Shown here piece after piece: positions 11,561-22,677 of a DNA stretch of 64,000 nucleotides. The stretch comes from Proteles cristata cristata (taxonomy: Eukaryota > Chordata > Mammalia > Carnivora > Hyaenidae). Location of the stretch: contig JAESUZ010000468.1 in assembly GCA_017311185.1 (NCBI GenBank), positions 62,001 through 126,000 of the forward strand, written 5' to 3'. A program made the position numbers and the translations under genes. Each line of letters begins with the position of its first letter. The stretch's first letter is position 1. Under the pieces are notes generated by a model that saw only the letters and a program-made list of their open reading frames with translations, was not told the DNA's origin and searched no databases.

Positions 11561-13844
11561 TATCCTCTCTCTCTCTCTTTTTAATTTGCAATCCTTTACA
11601 ATTTTTCCTAGATTTTCATTTTTTAGAGGATTTAGGTCTACCACAAAACTGGGAGGAAGGTACAGAGATTTCCCACAGACCCTAACTCCCCACGTGCATG
11701 ACCTCCCTCGTTATCAACGTCACTCACCCGAATGGTACCTTTTTTACCGAGGATGAACCTACACTGACATGTCACAATCATCTAGTTTACCTTAGGGCTC
11801 ACTCCTGGTGTTGTACCTTCTATGGGGTTAGACAAACATGTAGTGACCTGTATCCGCCATTATAGTGTCATACAGAGTATTTTCACCACCCTAAGAATTC
11901 TCCATGCACGACCTACTCATCCGTCCTCCCCATCCCCCAGCCCCTGGCAATCACTGGTCTTTTTATCGTCTCCACAGTTCTGCTTTTTCCAGAATGCCAG
12001 ATAGCTGGAATCATACAGTATGTAGCCTTTCCAGATTGGCTTCTTTTACTTAGTGATGACATTTAAACTTCCTCCATGTCTTTTCATGGCTTGACAGCTC
12101 ATTTATTTTTATTGCTGAATAATATTCCATTGTCTGGAGGGATCATAGTTTATCCCTTCACTTGGTGAAAGACATCTTGGTTATTTGCAAGATTGGGCAA
12201 TTATGAGGAAAGCCGCTGTAAACACCCATGTGTGGGTTTTCATGTGGACATACGTTTTCAACAACTTTGGGAATATACCAAGGAACATGGTTGCTGGATC
12301 TTATGGTTAAGAGTATGTTTGGTTTTGCAAGAAACTGTCAAGCTGTCTTCCAAATCGTCTATGCATTTTGCATTCCCACTCCAACGTATGAGAGTTCCTG
12401 TGGCTTCACATCCTTGCTAACATTTGGTGGTGTCGGTGTTCTGGATTTTTGCCACCGTAATAGGTGTGTCTTGGTATCTCACTGTTTAAATTTGCATATC
12501 CCTGATGACATGTGATATGGAGCAACCTTTTATGTGATTGATTATTTTCTACTTATGTTTATTAATATACACAATTTTATATTAATCTTGTATACTGCAT
12601 CCTTTGTGAAATAATTTTTCAGGTCTAAAAGGTTTCTGTGGATTCCTTAAGATTTTTATATAGAAGATCATGTCATCTGAAAATAGACAGTTTTACTTCT
12701 TCCTTTCCAATCACAATGTCTTTTTCTGTCTCTTAGCTCATTGTTCTGCCCAGAACCTTCAGTACCATATTGACTAGAAGTGGTGAGAGAGACATTGTCC
12801 AGTTGCTTGTTTTAGGAGTAAAGCAGTCTTTCACCTTGAGTTTGATGTTAGGTCTGGATTTTTCATAGATATCCTTTTTCTGATTAAGGAAGTTTCCATC
12901 TGACCAACTCTTAGGACTTCATTGAGTGTTGTTGTTATTGTTGTTGTTTTAACCATGAAAGGGTATTTGATTTTGCCAAATGATTCTTTTGCACCCATTG
13001 AGATGACCATGTGGCTTTTTTAAAAATTCTAACAATACACTATATTTCACTGGTTTTTGGAAATAAAACCCATGTTGCATATCTGGAATACAGCCCACCT
13101 GGTGATGGTGTATAATCTTTTTTATATGTTGCTGAATTCTGTTTGCTAAGATATTATTGAGGATTTATGTGTCCATATTCATAAAAGCTATTGGTCTGTA
13201 GATTTTTTTTCTCATGATGTGTTTGTCTGGTTTTGGTATCAAGATAATTTTGACCTCATAGAACGAATTGGCAAGGGTTCTGTTCTGGTTTTTGAAGAGT
13301 TTGTGAAGAATTGATATTAATTCCTTTTTAAATGATTGGTAGAACTCACCAGTGAAGCAACTATGGGCCTGGGCTTTCTTGGTGGGAAGTTTTAAAATTA
13401 CTAAGTATCTCTTTCCTTCTTACATGTTTAGTTAGATCTTTTATTTATTCTAGAATCTGTTTTAGTGTTTTATCATCTTTCTAGGAAATTGTCCACTTTA
13501 TCTGTTATCTAATTTCTTGGCATAGAGCTATTCACTGTGTTCCCTTAAAATCTGTTTAATTTCCATAAGAGTGGGTGTAGCGTTCCCTCTTTCATTCCTG
13601 ATTTTAGTAATTTGAATCTTTTTCTCCTTTCTCAGCTAAATATTTTTCAATTTATTGATCTCTTCAAATGTCAACAAAATTGGTTGATTTTCTTTATTGT
13701 TTTCCTATTGCGTTTCACTTATTTCTACTCTAACCTTGATTATTTCCTTCATTCTATTTGATTTGAGTTTAGTTTCTTCTTTATAGTGTCTTAAGGTAGA
13801 AAATTGGGTTATTTATTTGAGATTTTTTTTTTTAGTATTGGCAT

Positions 13845-14289
13845 TTACAGCCAAAGATTTCCCTGTGAGTACAGATTTAACATATCCCATGGGTTTTTGT
13901 ATGTTACATTTTCATTTCTATTAATCCAAATGTATTTCCTAGTTTTGTTCATGATTTCTTCTTTAACACACTGATTACTTAGGAGTATGTTGTTTAATTT
14001 GTACATCCTTGGGAATGTCCCAAATTTATTTCTCTTGTTGATTTCCAATTTTATTCCATTGTGTTGGGTGAAGATACTTGTATGATTTCAATTCTCTAAA
14101 TTTACTGAAGCTTCTTTCATGGCCTAACATATGGTCTATCCTGGAGAATGTCCCATTCTCACCTGGGAAGGGTGAGTATTCTGTTGGCAGTGGATGTGTA
14201 CATATGTCTGTTAAGTCTAGCTGAGTTGTAGTGTTGCTAAAGTCTTCTATCCCTTTATTGATCTCCTGTCTAGTTGTTCTGTCCATCAT
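13845..14289 (-). pseudogene. L1M ORF2 endonuclease-region remnant
   Basis: Two overlapping minus-strand frames (13845 to 14048 and 14026 to 14289) together resemble the C-terminal half of the L1 apurinic-like endonuclease and the linker after it. The frames are offset, so at least one frameshift separates them. Neither could make an active protein. Confidence 0.6.
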
Positions 14290-15262
14290 TAAAACTGCTA
14301 TTGTTCAAGTATTTGTATCTACCTTCAGTCCTGTCAGTTTCTTCATGTCTTTTAGGTTTCTGTTGCTTGGTGCATCTATGTTGCCTATTGCTATATCTTC
14401 CAAGAGGATTGATCCTTTTTTACTGTAAAATGTCCCTCTTTACTCTAGTACTTGTTTTGTCTTCAAGTTTATTTTGTCTGATGTCAGTATAGCACAGTAG
14501 CTCTCCAAGAACTGTTGTTTGATGGTATCTATTACCATCCTTCTACTTTCAATGTATTCATATTTTTGAAGATGAAATGTATCCTCTGTAGACAGCATGT
14601 AGCTGGATCTTGCTTTTTATAATCCAATCTGACAATCTTGCCTTTTTGCTGGATTGTTTACTTCATAAATGTTAATATTTTTATTAATATGGTTGATATT
14701 ATGTCTTGTAATTTGCTTTTTTCCCCCATGTGGCTCACAGCTTTTATTTTCCTGTTTCTCCTTTTCTGACTTCCTTCTGACAATATTTTCTAGAGTAACA
14801 TTGTGATTCATTAATGATTTTTTCATCTATATATTTTCGATTATTTTCTTAGTGATTGCTTTAGGACTTATAATACATCTTAACTTATCAGAATCTACTT
14901 CAGGTATACACTACCTTAATTCCAGTAAGATATGTAAAATTTTCTCCTTTATAGCTTTATTTTCTCTACACTTTTTTTGTGCCATTATTTTATACAAATT
15001 ACATCTGTGTGTGTTAGAAATCCAACATTACACTTTTACAATTATTATCATGTATAATCTTATGTCTTATACAGAAGCTGAAAGAAAAAAGGAGAATGAA
15101 CGTCTATTTGTAGAGTTTGTTATATTAATCTTTAATTTACCATTTCTGGTTCTCTTCATTTATCTCTCTGGATTTGTGTTATAATTTGGTGTCATTTCTT
15201 TATTATAATTCAGGATCCCAATCCACTGGCCTCCTTTGTGTTTCTCTGGTCAAATATATTAC

Positions 15263-15284
15263 TTTTTTTTTTTTTTTTTTTTTT
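15263..15284. repeat. poly-T tract
   Basis: About 22 T bases within old L1 sequence just left of the young L1. It may be an expanded internal T-run or the tail of an unrecognised minus-strand retroinsert. Confidence 0.8.
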
Positions 15285-15527
15285 AGTTACAGGTTCTACA
15301 ATACAATTGAACACATACTATTTTATGTAATTGCTTTTTTTCTTTTATAGTTTGTTGTCAAGTTGGTTTCCATATAACACCCAGTGCTCATCCTAATAAG
15401 TGCCCTCCTCCATGCCCATCACCCCCCATCAACCCTCAGTTTGTTCTCAGTATTCAAGAGTCTCTCATGGTTTACCTCCCTCCCTCTCCCCAAGTATTTT
15501 TCCCTTCCCCTCCCCCATGATTCTCTG

Positions 15528-15968
15528 TTATGTTTCTCCTGTTCCACAGATGAATGAAAACATATGGTATCTGTCCTTCTCAGCCTGATTTATTTTACTT
15601 AGAATAACACCCTTGAGTTCCATCCACGTTGCTACAAATGGCCAGATTTCATGCTTTCTCATTGTCATGTTGTATTCCAGTGTATAGATAAACCACATCT
15701 TCTTGATCCATTCGTCAGTTGATGGACATTTAGGCTCTTTCCATGATTTGGCTATTGTTGAAAGTGCTGCTGTGAACATTGGGGTACATGTACCCCTGTG
15801 CAACAGTACTCCTGTATCCATCGGGTAAATTCCTAGCAGTGCTATTGCTGGGTCATAGGGGAGTTCTAGTGTTAACTTTTTGAGGAACCTCCACAGTTTT
15901 CCAGAGGGGCTGCACCAGTTCACATTCTCACCAACAGTGTAGGAGGGTGCCCGTTTCTCCACATCCAC
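15528..15968 (-). pseudogene. L1 ORF2 C-terminal domain remnant
   Basis: This 146-codon frame matches the C-terminal end of L1 ORF2p: a 'LPYDPAIALLGIYP' block, then 'MFTAALSTIAKSWKEPKCPS' and 'EWIKKMWFIYTLEYN'. It ends near the natural ORF2 stop. The upstream cysteine-rich segment is only partly retained. Confidence 0.85.
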
Positions 15969-16247
15969 ACCAACATCAATAGTCTCCTAATTTGTTCATT
16001 TTAGCCACTCTGACCAGCATGAGGTGGTATCTCAATGTGGTTTTGATTTGTATTTCCCTGATGAGGAGGGATGCTGAGCATCATTTCATGTGTCTGTTGG
16101 CCATCTGGATGTCCTCTTTGGAGAAGTCTTCTGCCCATTTCTTCACTGGGTTATTTGTTTTTCGGGTGTGGAGTTTGGTGAGTTCCTTATAGATTTTGGA
16201 TACTAGCCCTTTATCTGATATGTCATTTGGAACTATCTTTTCCCATT

Positions 16248-16768
16248 CTATTGGTTGCCTATTAGTTTTATGGATTGTTTCCTTTGCCTGCAGAAGCTTT
16301 TAATCTTGATGAAGTCCCAATAGTTTATTTTTGTTCTTGATTCCCTTGCACTTGGGGATGTGTCAAGTAAGAAATAGCTGCGGTTGAGGTCAAGGAGGTT
16401 GTTTCCTTCTTTCTCCTCTAGGGTTTTGACGGTTTCCCGTCTCACATTCAGGCCCTTTATCCATTTTGAGTTTATTTTTGTGTATGGTGTGAGAAGTGAT
16501 CTGGTTTCATTCTTCTGCATGTTGCTGTCCAGTTCTCCCAACAGCATCTGTTAAAGAGGCTGTCTTTTTTCCATTGGATACTCTTTCCTGCTTTGTCAAA
16601 GATTAGTTGGCCATACATTTGTGAGTCCAATTCTGAGTCCTCTATTCTATTCCATTGGTCTATGTGTCTGTTTTTGTGCCAATACCATACTGTCTTGATG
16701 ATGACAGCTTTGTAATAGAGGCTAAAGTCTGGAACTGTGATGCTTCCCATTTTGGTTTTCTTCTTCAA
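16248..16768 (-). pseudogene. L1 ORF2 post-RT segment remnant
   Basis: Two overlapping minus-strand frames (16472 to 16768 and 16248 to 16547) correspond to the region downstream of the RT. Landmarks are '[20 protein letters not shown]', '[14 protein letters not shown]', 'WCWENW'-like 'RCCWENW' and '[13 protein letters not shown]'. The frame changes between them, showing a frameshift. Confidence 0.85.
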
Positions 16769-17199
16769 TATTATTTTGGCTATTCGGGGTCTTTTGTGGT
16801 TCCATACGAATTTTAGGATTGTTTATTGTAGCTTTGAGAAGAAGGTTGGTGCAATTTTGATTGGGATTGCATTGAATGTGTAGATTGCTTTGGGTAGTAA
16901 TCACATTTTAACAATATTTATTCTTCCAATCCATGAGCATGGAATATTTTTCCATTTCCTTGTGTTTTTTTCAATTTCCTTCATAAGTTTTCTATAGTTT
17001 TCATCATACATATCTCTTATATGTTTGGTTAGGTTTCTTCCTAGGTATTTTATGGTTTTTTTGTGAATGGAATCAGTTTCTTGATTTCTCTTTCTGTTGC
17101 TTCATTATTGGTGTATAAAAATGCAACCGATGTCTGTACATTGATTTTGTACCCTGCAACTTTGCTGAATTCATGGATAAGGGCTAGTAGGCAACTTGC

Positions 17200-18049
17200 T
17201 GAATACATGGATCCATGGATCAGGTCTAGGAGTCTGTCTAAAGTATCATGTCGTCTGCAAAAAGTGAAAGTTTGACTTCTTCTTTGCCAATTCTTATGCC
17301 TTTTATTTCCTTTTGTTCTCCGATTACTGATGCTGGGACTTCCAGCACTATGTTAACAACAGTGGTGACAGTGGACATCTCTGTTGTGTTCCTGATCTCA
17401 GGGAGAAATTTCTCAGTTTTTCCCCATTGAGGATGTTAGCTGAGGACTTCTCATAAATGGCTTTTATGATGTTTAAGGAAGTTCCTTCTATCCCGACTTT
17501 CTTGAGAGTCTTTATTAAGAAAGTATGCTGTATTTTGTCAGATGCTTTTTATGCATCTATTGACAAGATCATATGGTTTTTATCTTTTTGTTGTTGTTGT
17601 TAATGTGATGTATCACACTGACTGATTTGCAAATACTGAAATAGCCCTGTAACACAGGAATGAATCCCACTTGATCATGGTGGATAATTCTTTTTCTGTG
17701 CTGTTGAATTTGATTTGCAAGTATCTTGTTGAGGATTTTTGCATCCATATTCAATATTCATCAAAGATATTTGTCTGGCTTGGGAATCAAAGCAATGCTG
17801 GCTTTGTAGAATGAGTCTGAAAGTTTTCCTTCCATTTCTATTTTTAGTAATTAACTTGAGAAGAATGAGTATTAACTCCAATTTAAATGTCCAGTAGAAT
17901 TCCCCAGGAAGCCATCTGGCCCAGGGCTCGTTTGTTGGGAGATTTTTCATAATTGATTCAATTTCTTCACTAGTTATGGGTCTGTTCAGATTTTGTATCT
18001 CTTCCCATTTGAATTTTTGTACTGCATGCGTGATTAGGAATTTGTCCAT
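17200..18049 (-). pseudogene. L1 ORF2 reverse transcriptase domain remnant
   Basis: Minus-strand frames at 17675 to 18049 and 17569 to 17754 carry RT landmarks ('RPITSEEIESIMKNLP', 'EFYWTFK', '[13 protein letters not shown]', '[10 protein letters not shown]'). The catalytic motif FADD is encoded at 17250 to 17261 on the minus strand. It is followed four codons later by a stop (CTA on the plus strand, 17238 to 17240), so the RT is truncated just after its active-site motif. Several other frame shifts are present. Confidence 0.85.
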
Positions 18050-18542
18050 TTCTTATAAGTTTTCCAGTTTGGCATATAATTTTTCATAGTATTTCCTGAT
18101 AATTGCTTGTATTTCTGAGGGGTTCGTTGTAATAAATCCATTTTCATTCACGATTTTTGTCTATTTGGGTGCTCTCTCTTTTCTTTTGGAGAAGCCTGGC
18201 TAGAGGTTTATCCATTTTGTTTATTTTTTCAAAAAACAAACTCTTGGTTTCATTAATCTATTCAACTGTTTGGTTGGGTTTTTTTTTTTTCTTTTTTTTG
18301 GGGGGTTCTATATTGTTTATTTCTGCCCTGATTTTTATTATTTCTCTTTTACTGGTTTTGGGGTGCTCTTGTTGCTCTCCTTCTAGTTCCTTTAGGTGCG
18401 CTGTTAGATTTTGTATTTGTGCTTTTTCTAATTTCTTGAAATAGGCCCAGAATGCAATGTAGTTTCCTCTTAGGACTGCCTTTGCTGAATCCCATAGAGT
18501 TTGGGTTATTGTATTTTCATTTTCATTCGTTTCCACATATTT

Positions 18543-19177
18543 TTAAATTTCTTCTCTAATTGCCTGATTGGCCCATCTGTTCTTTAGTAGGGTGTTCTTT
18601 AACCTCCATGTTTTGGGAGGTTTTCCAGACTGTTTCCTGTGGTTGATTTCAAGTTTTATAGCATTGTGATCTGAAAGTGTGCTTTGTATGATCTCAATTC
18701 TTTTATATTTACTGAGAGCTGCTATATGACACAGTATGTAATCTATCTTGGAGAGTGTGCCATGTGCAATTGAGAAGAAAGTAAATTCCATGGCCTCAGG
18801 ATGTGGAGTTCTAAATATATCTTTCAAATCCATCTAGTCCAATGTGTCATTCAAGTCCATTGTTTCTTTAGTGATTTTCTGTCTAGTTGACCTATCCATT
18901 GCTGTAAGTGGAGTATTAAAGTCCCCTTCTATTAGCACACTCTTATCCATAAGACTGTTTCTGTTTGTGATTGTTTTATATATTTAGGTGCTTCCATATT
19001 TGGTGCATAGACATTTATAATTGTTAGCTCTTCCTGATGGATAGACCCTGTAATTATTATATAATGCCCTTCTTCATCCCTTGTTACTGCCTTTACTTTA
19101 AAGTCCAGTTTGTCTGATATAGTATAGCTACTCCAGCTTCCTTTTGACTTCCAGTAGCCTGATAGATATTTCTCCAT
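18543..19177 (-). pseudogene. L1 ORF2 endonuclease domain remnant
   Basis: The frame 18932 to 19177 has the N-terminal half ('GHYIIITGSIHQEELTIINV', then YAPN). The frame 18543 to 18833 has the C-terminal half with 'SKIDYILCH' and the catalytic-motif block 'STLSDHNAIKLE' (SDH codons at 18666 to 18674). The gap between them contains stops, so no active endonuclease can be made from this copy. Confidence 0.85.
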
Positions 19178-19661
19178 CCCCTTTCTTCAATCTGAAGTTG
19201 TCCTCAGGTCTAAAATGAGTCTCTTGTAGACAGCAAATAGATGGATTTTTTTCCCCTTTATTCTACCCTCTGTCTTTTGATTGGAGCATTTAGTCCATTT
19301 ACATTCAGTGTTATTATTGAAAAATATGGGTTTAGAGTCATTGTGTTCTTTGCAGGATTCATGCCTGTGGTGGTGCCTTTGGTAACTTGTGTTCCTTGCA
19401 ACATTTCCCTCATAAAGGCCCCCTTAGGATTTCTTGTAGGGCTGGTTTAGTGGTGATGGATTCTTTCAATTTTTCTTTACTTGGGATGACCTTTATCTCT
19501 CCTATTCTGAATGACAGGCTTGCTGAACAGAGGTTTCTTGGCTGCATATTTTTTCTGTTCATTACATTGAAGATTTCCTGCCATTCCTCTCTGACCTGCC
19601 AAGTTTCAGTAGGTAGGTCTGTACCTACTCTGATAGGTCTCCCTTTGTATGTTAAGGCCCT

Positions 19662-20086
19662 TTAATCCCTAGGTGCTTTCAGAATTTTCTCTTTGTCCTT
19701 ATATTTTGCCAGTTTCACTATGATATGTTGTACAGAAGATAGGTTCAAGTTATGTCTGAGGGCAGTTCTCTGAGCCTTTTGGATTTCAATGTCTGTTTCC
19801 TTCCCCAGATTGAGGAAGTTCTCAGCTATAATTTGTTCAAGTACTCCTTCAGCGTCTTCCCCTCTATCTTCCTCTTCTGGAATTCCTATTATATAGATAT
19901 TATGGAACAAATATTGTTCCATTTGATTGTATTACTCAGTTCTTGAACTCTCCTTTCATGTCCCTGGATCAGTTTATCTCTCTTCTTCTTGGTTTCCTCT
20001 TTTTCTATAATTGTGTCTTCTAATTCACTTATTCTCCTCTCCACCTCTTCAGTCCATGCATTGGACACTTTCATTTTATCATGCAC
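19662..20086 (-). pseudogene. L1 ORF1 remnant
   Basis: Two overlapping minus-strand frames. The upstream one (19889 to 20086) is Lys/Glu/Arg-rich with heptad-like spacing ('WTEEVERRISELEDTIIEKE'), as in the ORF1p coiled coil. The downstream one (19662 to 19922) has the RRM-like start 'NIYIIGIPEEED' and 'HIIVKLAKYKDKEKIL' as in the C-terminal domain. They are out of frame with each other, so ORF1 is broken. Confidence 0.8.
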
Positions 20087-20159
20087 CTCATTTATAGCAT
20101 TTTTTTAATTCATCACAACTATTTTTAGACTCTCCACCATGTGTACTTTGGCTTGTTTC

Positions 20160-21571
20160 TTGAGGTGGCCCTTGAAAGGAAAACAGACAGACAAACACAC
20201 AAGGAACAAAGGCATGCAAATGCACAGACAAATTCAACAAACAAGCAAACCACAAGGGGAAATGAAAAAGAAAAAAAAGGAGAAAAAAGAAAACAAAAAC
20301 AAAGACAAAGGATAGTCTAAAAGCATAAAACCAGAATTCCCAGCTATAAATAAAGACCAGGGTGTATGCAGTGCTGATGGAAGAGGATATACAAAGAGAA
20401 ATGACAGGGTGGGTAGGAAGCGAAATTGGACAATGACTAGGCAGAGAGACTAAGAGGCTTAATTCAGAGAGAGAAAGAGGAGAAGATGGTAGCAGGTGAG
20501 GAGAAAGAAACGAAGATAATGTTACTCAGAGAAACTATATAGTCTGATTACTCCAGAGAGAGAGAGATAGGACGGTAACAGTGGAGGTGTAGAATATACA
20601 TCTAGAGAATGGATTAAGTGTGACTGTTTAAGCAAACCAATGACCAGAGCGCCCAGTCTAGAAGAAGGGAGGGGTACGAATAACGCAAGGGAAAATATAT
20701 CTGAATAGATGATATATCTAGAATTAATCATGGCAGCGTGTCCATGTTGGTCTTGCTCCGGGCTCCAGTAAAAAACAAAAATCCAGCAGGGGGGTGGTTT
20801 GGTATAGGCAGGTCTTGCCTGCACTTCAGCCCATGGGCCACTCCCTGAGGTCCCGCCTTTGTGGTTGTGGGGAGAGAAATGGTGGCGCCCCAGTCCCTTC
20901 TTGAACCAAGAGTTGCAAATCACTCTTTTGGGTCCGATCTTCCTGTGCCGCAGACGTAGCCAAGGTGGGCTGTGTTCTATGTCCCAAACCCCACCTCGTT
21001 TCCAGGTCTTAGTCCACATGCTTTACTGATACTGCCCAAAATGTAATCCCTCAGGCCGGGCCACTTCCCAGCTGGGGATCGAGTCAGGAAGGCAGTGGAG
21101 CAGTTTCAAGCCAGGCTGCTTCCCTGCATGGGATCTAGCCAGGAGAGCAGCAGAGCAGTTTCTCCTGGCGCCGCCTGAGACTGGGGCACCCAGCCCAAAG
21201 TCAGGGCCACAGCTCAAATAGGACCACTCTCAATCCCGAGCCGAGGTTTTTTTTTTTTTTTCTTTTCTTTTCTCCAGGGACAGTTCTGTGAGTAGTTTCA
21301 GCCGCTCTTTCTCTTTCCCTCAACTCTCCACAGGCCCTGGCAAAGGGGGTTCCCTCCCGTCTCTTCGTGTCTCCGGGTCCTGGCCCGTTTTTATCTTCCC
21401 CAGTTTGCACTCACACACCTATGAGGTTGTCTTCTTAGTGGACTCTGTCTCTTTTCCTCCCAGACTCCTGTGGTTCAGTGTCCTAGGGCTTCAGGCCTTC
21501 TCTGTTTGAGATATGGGGGTGAGTGAAATGTAGGGAGCTCACTACTTCTCCGCCATCTTGCCTCCCTCCTC
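20160..21571 (-). promoter_or_regulatory. young L1 5' UTR/promoter region
   Basis: About 1.4 kb upstream of ORF1 on the L1 sense strand. It is GC-rich toward its 5' end. A YY1-type site (CAAGATGGCGG on the minus strand, plus positions 21550 to 21560) sits about 11 bases inside the 5' end. In human L1 a YY1 site at this place positions transcription initiation. The segment next to ORF1 (20170 to 20330) is extremely A-rich on the plus strand. An unbroken 165-codon frame (20522 to 21019, minus) lies inside it. Confidence 0.75.
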
Positions 21572-21983
21572 TGTAATTGCTTTTTAAATAAGTTGAGGAG
21601 AAAGAAAAAGAAATATGCAATTATATTGTTTATTTTACAATTACCTTGACCAGTGCTCTTTGTTTTTCTACATAGATTTATATTATTGTCTGGTATTTCT
21701 GGCTCTCAGCATTAAGAACTTCCTTTAGTATTTCTTGTAAGTCAGGTCTATTAGCAACAAATTCTGTTTTTGTTTGAGAATGTCTTCATTTTACATTCAC
21801 TTGTGAAAGATAGTTTTGCTAGATGTAGGAATCTTGGTTGACATGGTTTTTTTTTTTTCTTTCGTCATTTTGAATACATCTCACTGACTTTGGCCTACAT
21901 TATTTCAAATGAAAAGTCAGTTGTTAATATTACTCGGCTTCCCTTATGCACAGTGAGTAGTTTTTCCCACAGCTTTCTTTTTT

Positions 21984-22168
21984 AAAATTATTTTTAATGT
22001 TTATTTATTTTTGAAAGAGAGAGATACAAAGACAGAGTGTAAGCAGGGAAGGGGCAGAGAGAGGGAGCTGTCAGCACAGAGCCTGACATGAAACTTTAAC
22101 TCACAAAGTATGAGATCATGACCTAAGCTGAAGTCAGATGCTTAACTGACTGAGCCACCCAGGTGCCC
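21984..22168 (-). mobile_element. felid tRNA-Lys SINE, minus strand
   Basis: SINE with head at the right end ('gagccacccaggtgcccc') and A/T-rich tail at the left, inserted in the ORF1 region of the old L1M. A clear duplication was not resolved. Confidence 0.9.
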
Positions 22169-22470
22169 CTCTCAGAGTTTTCAAGATTTCCTCTTTATCT
22201 TTGGTTTTGAATACTTTGACTATAATATGTGTCTGTCTAGGTGTGGATGTCTGTATTTTCCTACTTGGAGTTTAGATTTGTAGCTTAGGTCACCTAAATT
22301 GAGTCCCACATTTTTCTGAAGCTCTGTTTATTTTTCCTCACCTGTTCTCTCTCTGTTATTCAGGTTACTTAATCTTTATTAATCTATCTTCAAATTATCC
22401 AGTTCTATTTTTCTGCCAGCTCAAAAGAACTGTTAATAGGTTTTAGTGAAATTTTAATTTCTTTTTCGTT

Positions 22471-22677
22471 CTAAATTTTTAAAAATGTTTATTCTTTTTT
22501 GAGAGACAGAGCACAAGTGGGGGAGGGCCAGAAAGAGAAAAAGAGACAGAATCGGAAGCAGGGTCCAGGCTCTGATCTGTCAGCACAGAGCCCGACGTGA
22601 GGCTCGAACCCATGAACTGTGAGATCATGACCTGAGCCAAAGTCAGATGCTTAACCGACTGGGCCACCCAGGTGCTC
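22471..22677 (-). mobile_element. felid tRNA-Lys SINE, minus strand
   Basis: Full-length SINE in the old L1M. The CT block is well preserved. Flanks share 'tttaatt' and 'gttctaaa' words, suggesting a diverged target-site duplication. Confidence 0.9.

Larger units (their letters stand above)
15340..21571 (-). mobile_element. full-length young carnivore LINE-1, inactivated
   Basis: The element lies on the minus strand with its A-tail as poly-T at 15335 to 15341 and its 5' end at about 21571. Target-site duplications TGTAATTGCTTTTT flank it at 15326 to 15339 and 21572 to 21585. This marks a single target-primed insertion of about 6.2 kb into an older L1M. From 5' to 3' it has a GC-rich 5' UTR (about 21571 to 20160), an ORF1 remnant (about 20110 to 19250), ORF2 (about 19240 to 15530) and a 3' UTR. 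Several stops and frameshifts break both ORFs, so it cannot retrotranspose on its own. Family placement (felid L1) rests on the companion SINEs and on pattern memory. Confidence 0.92.
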
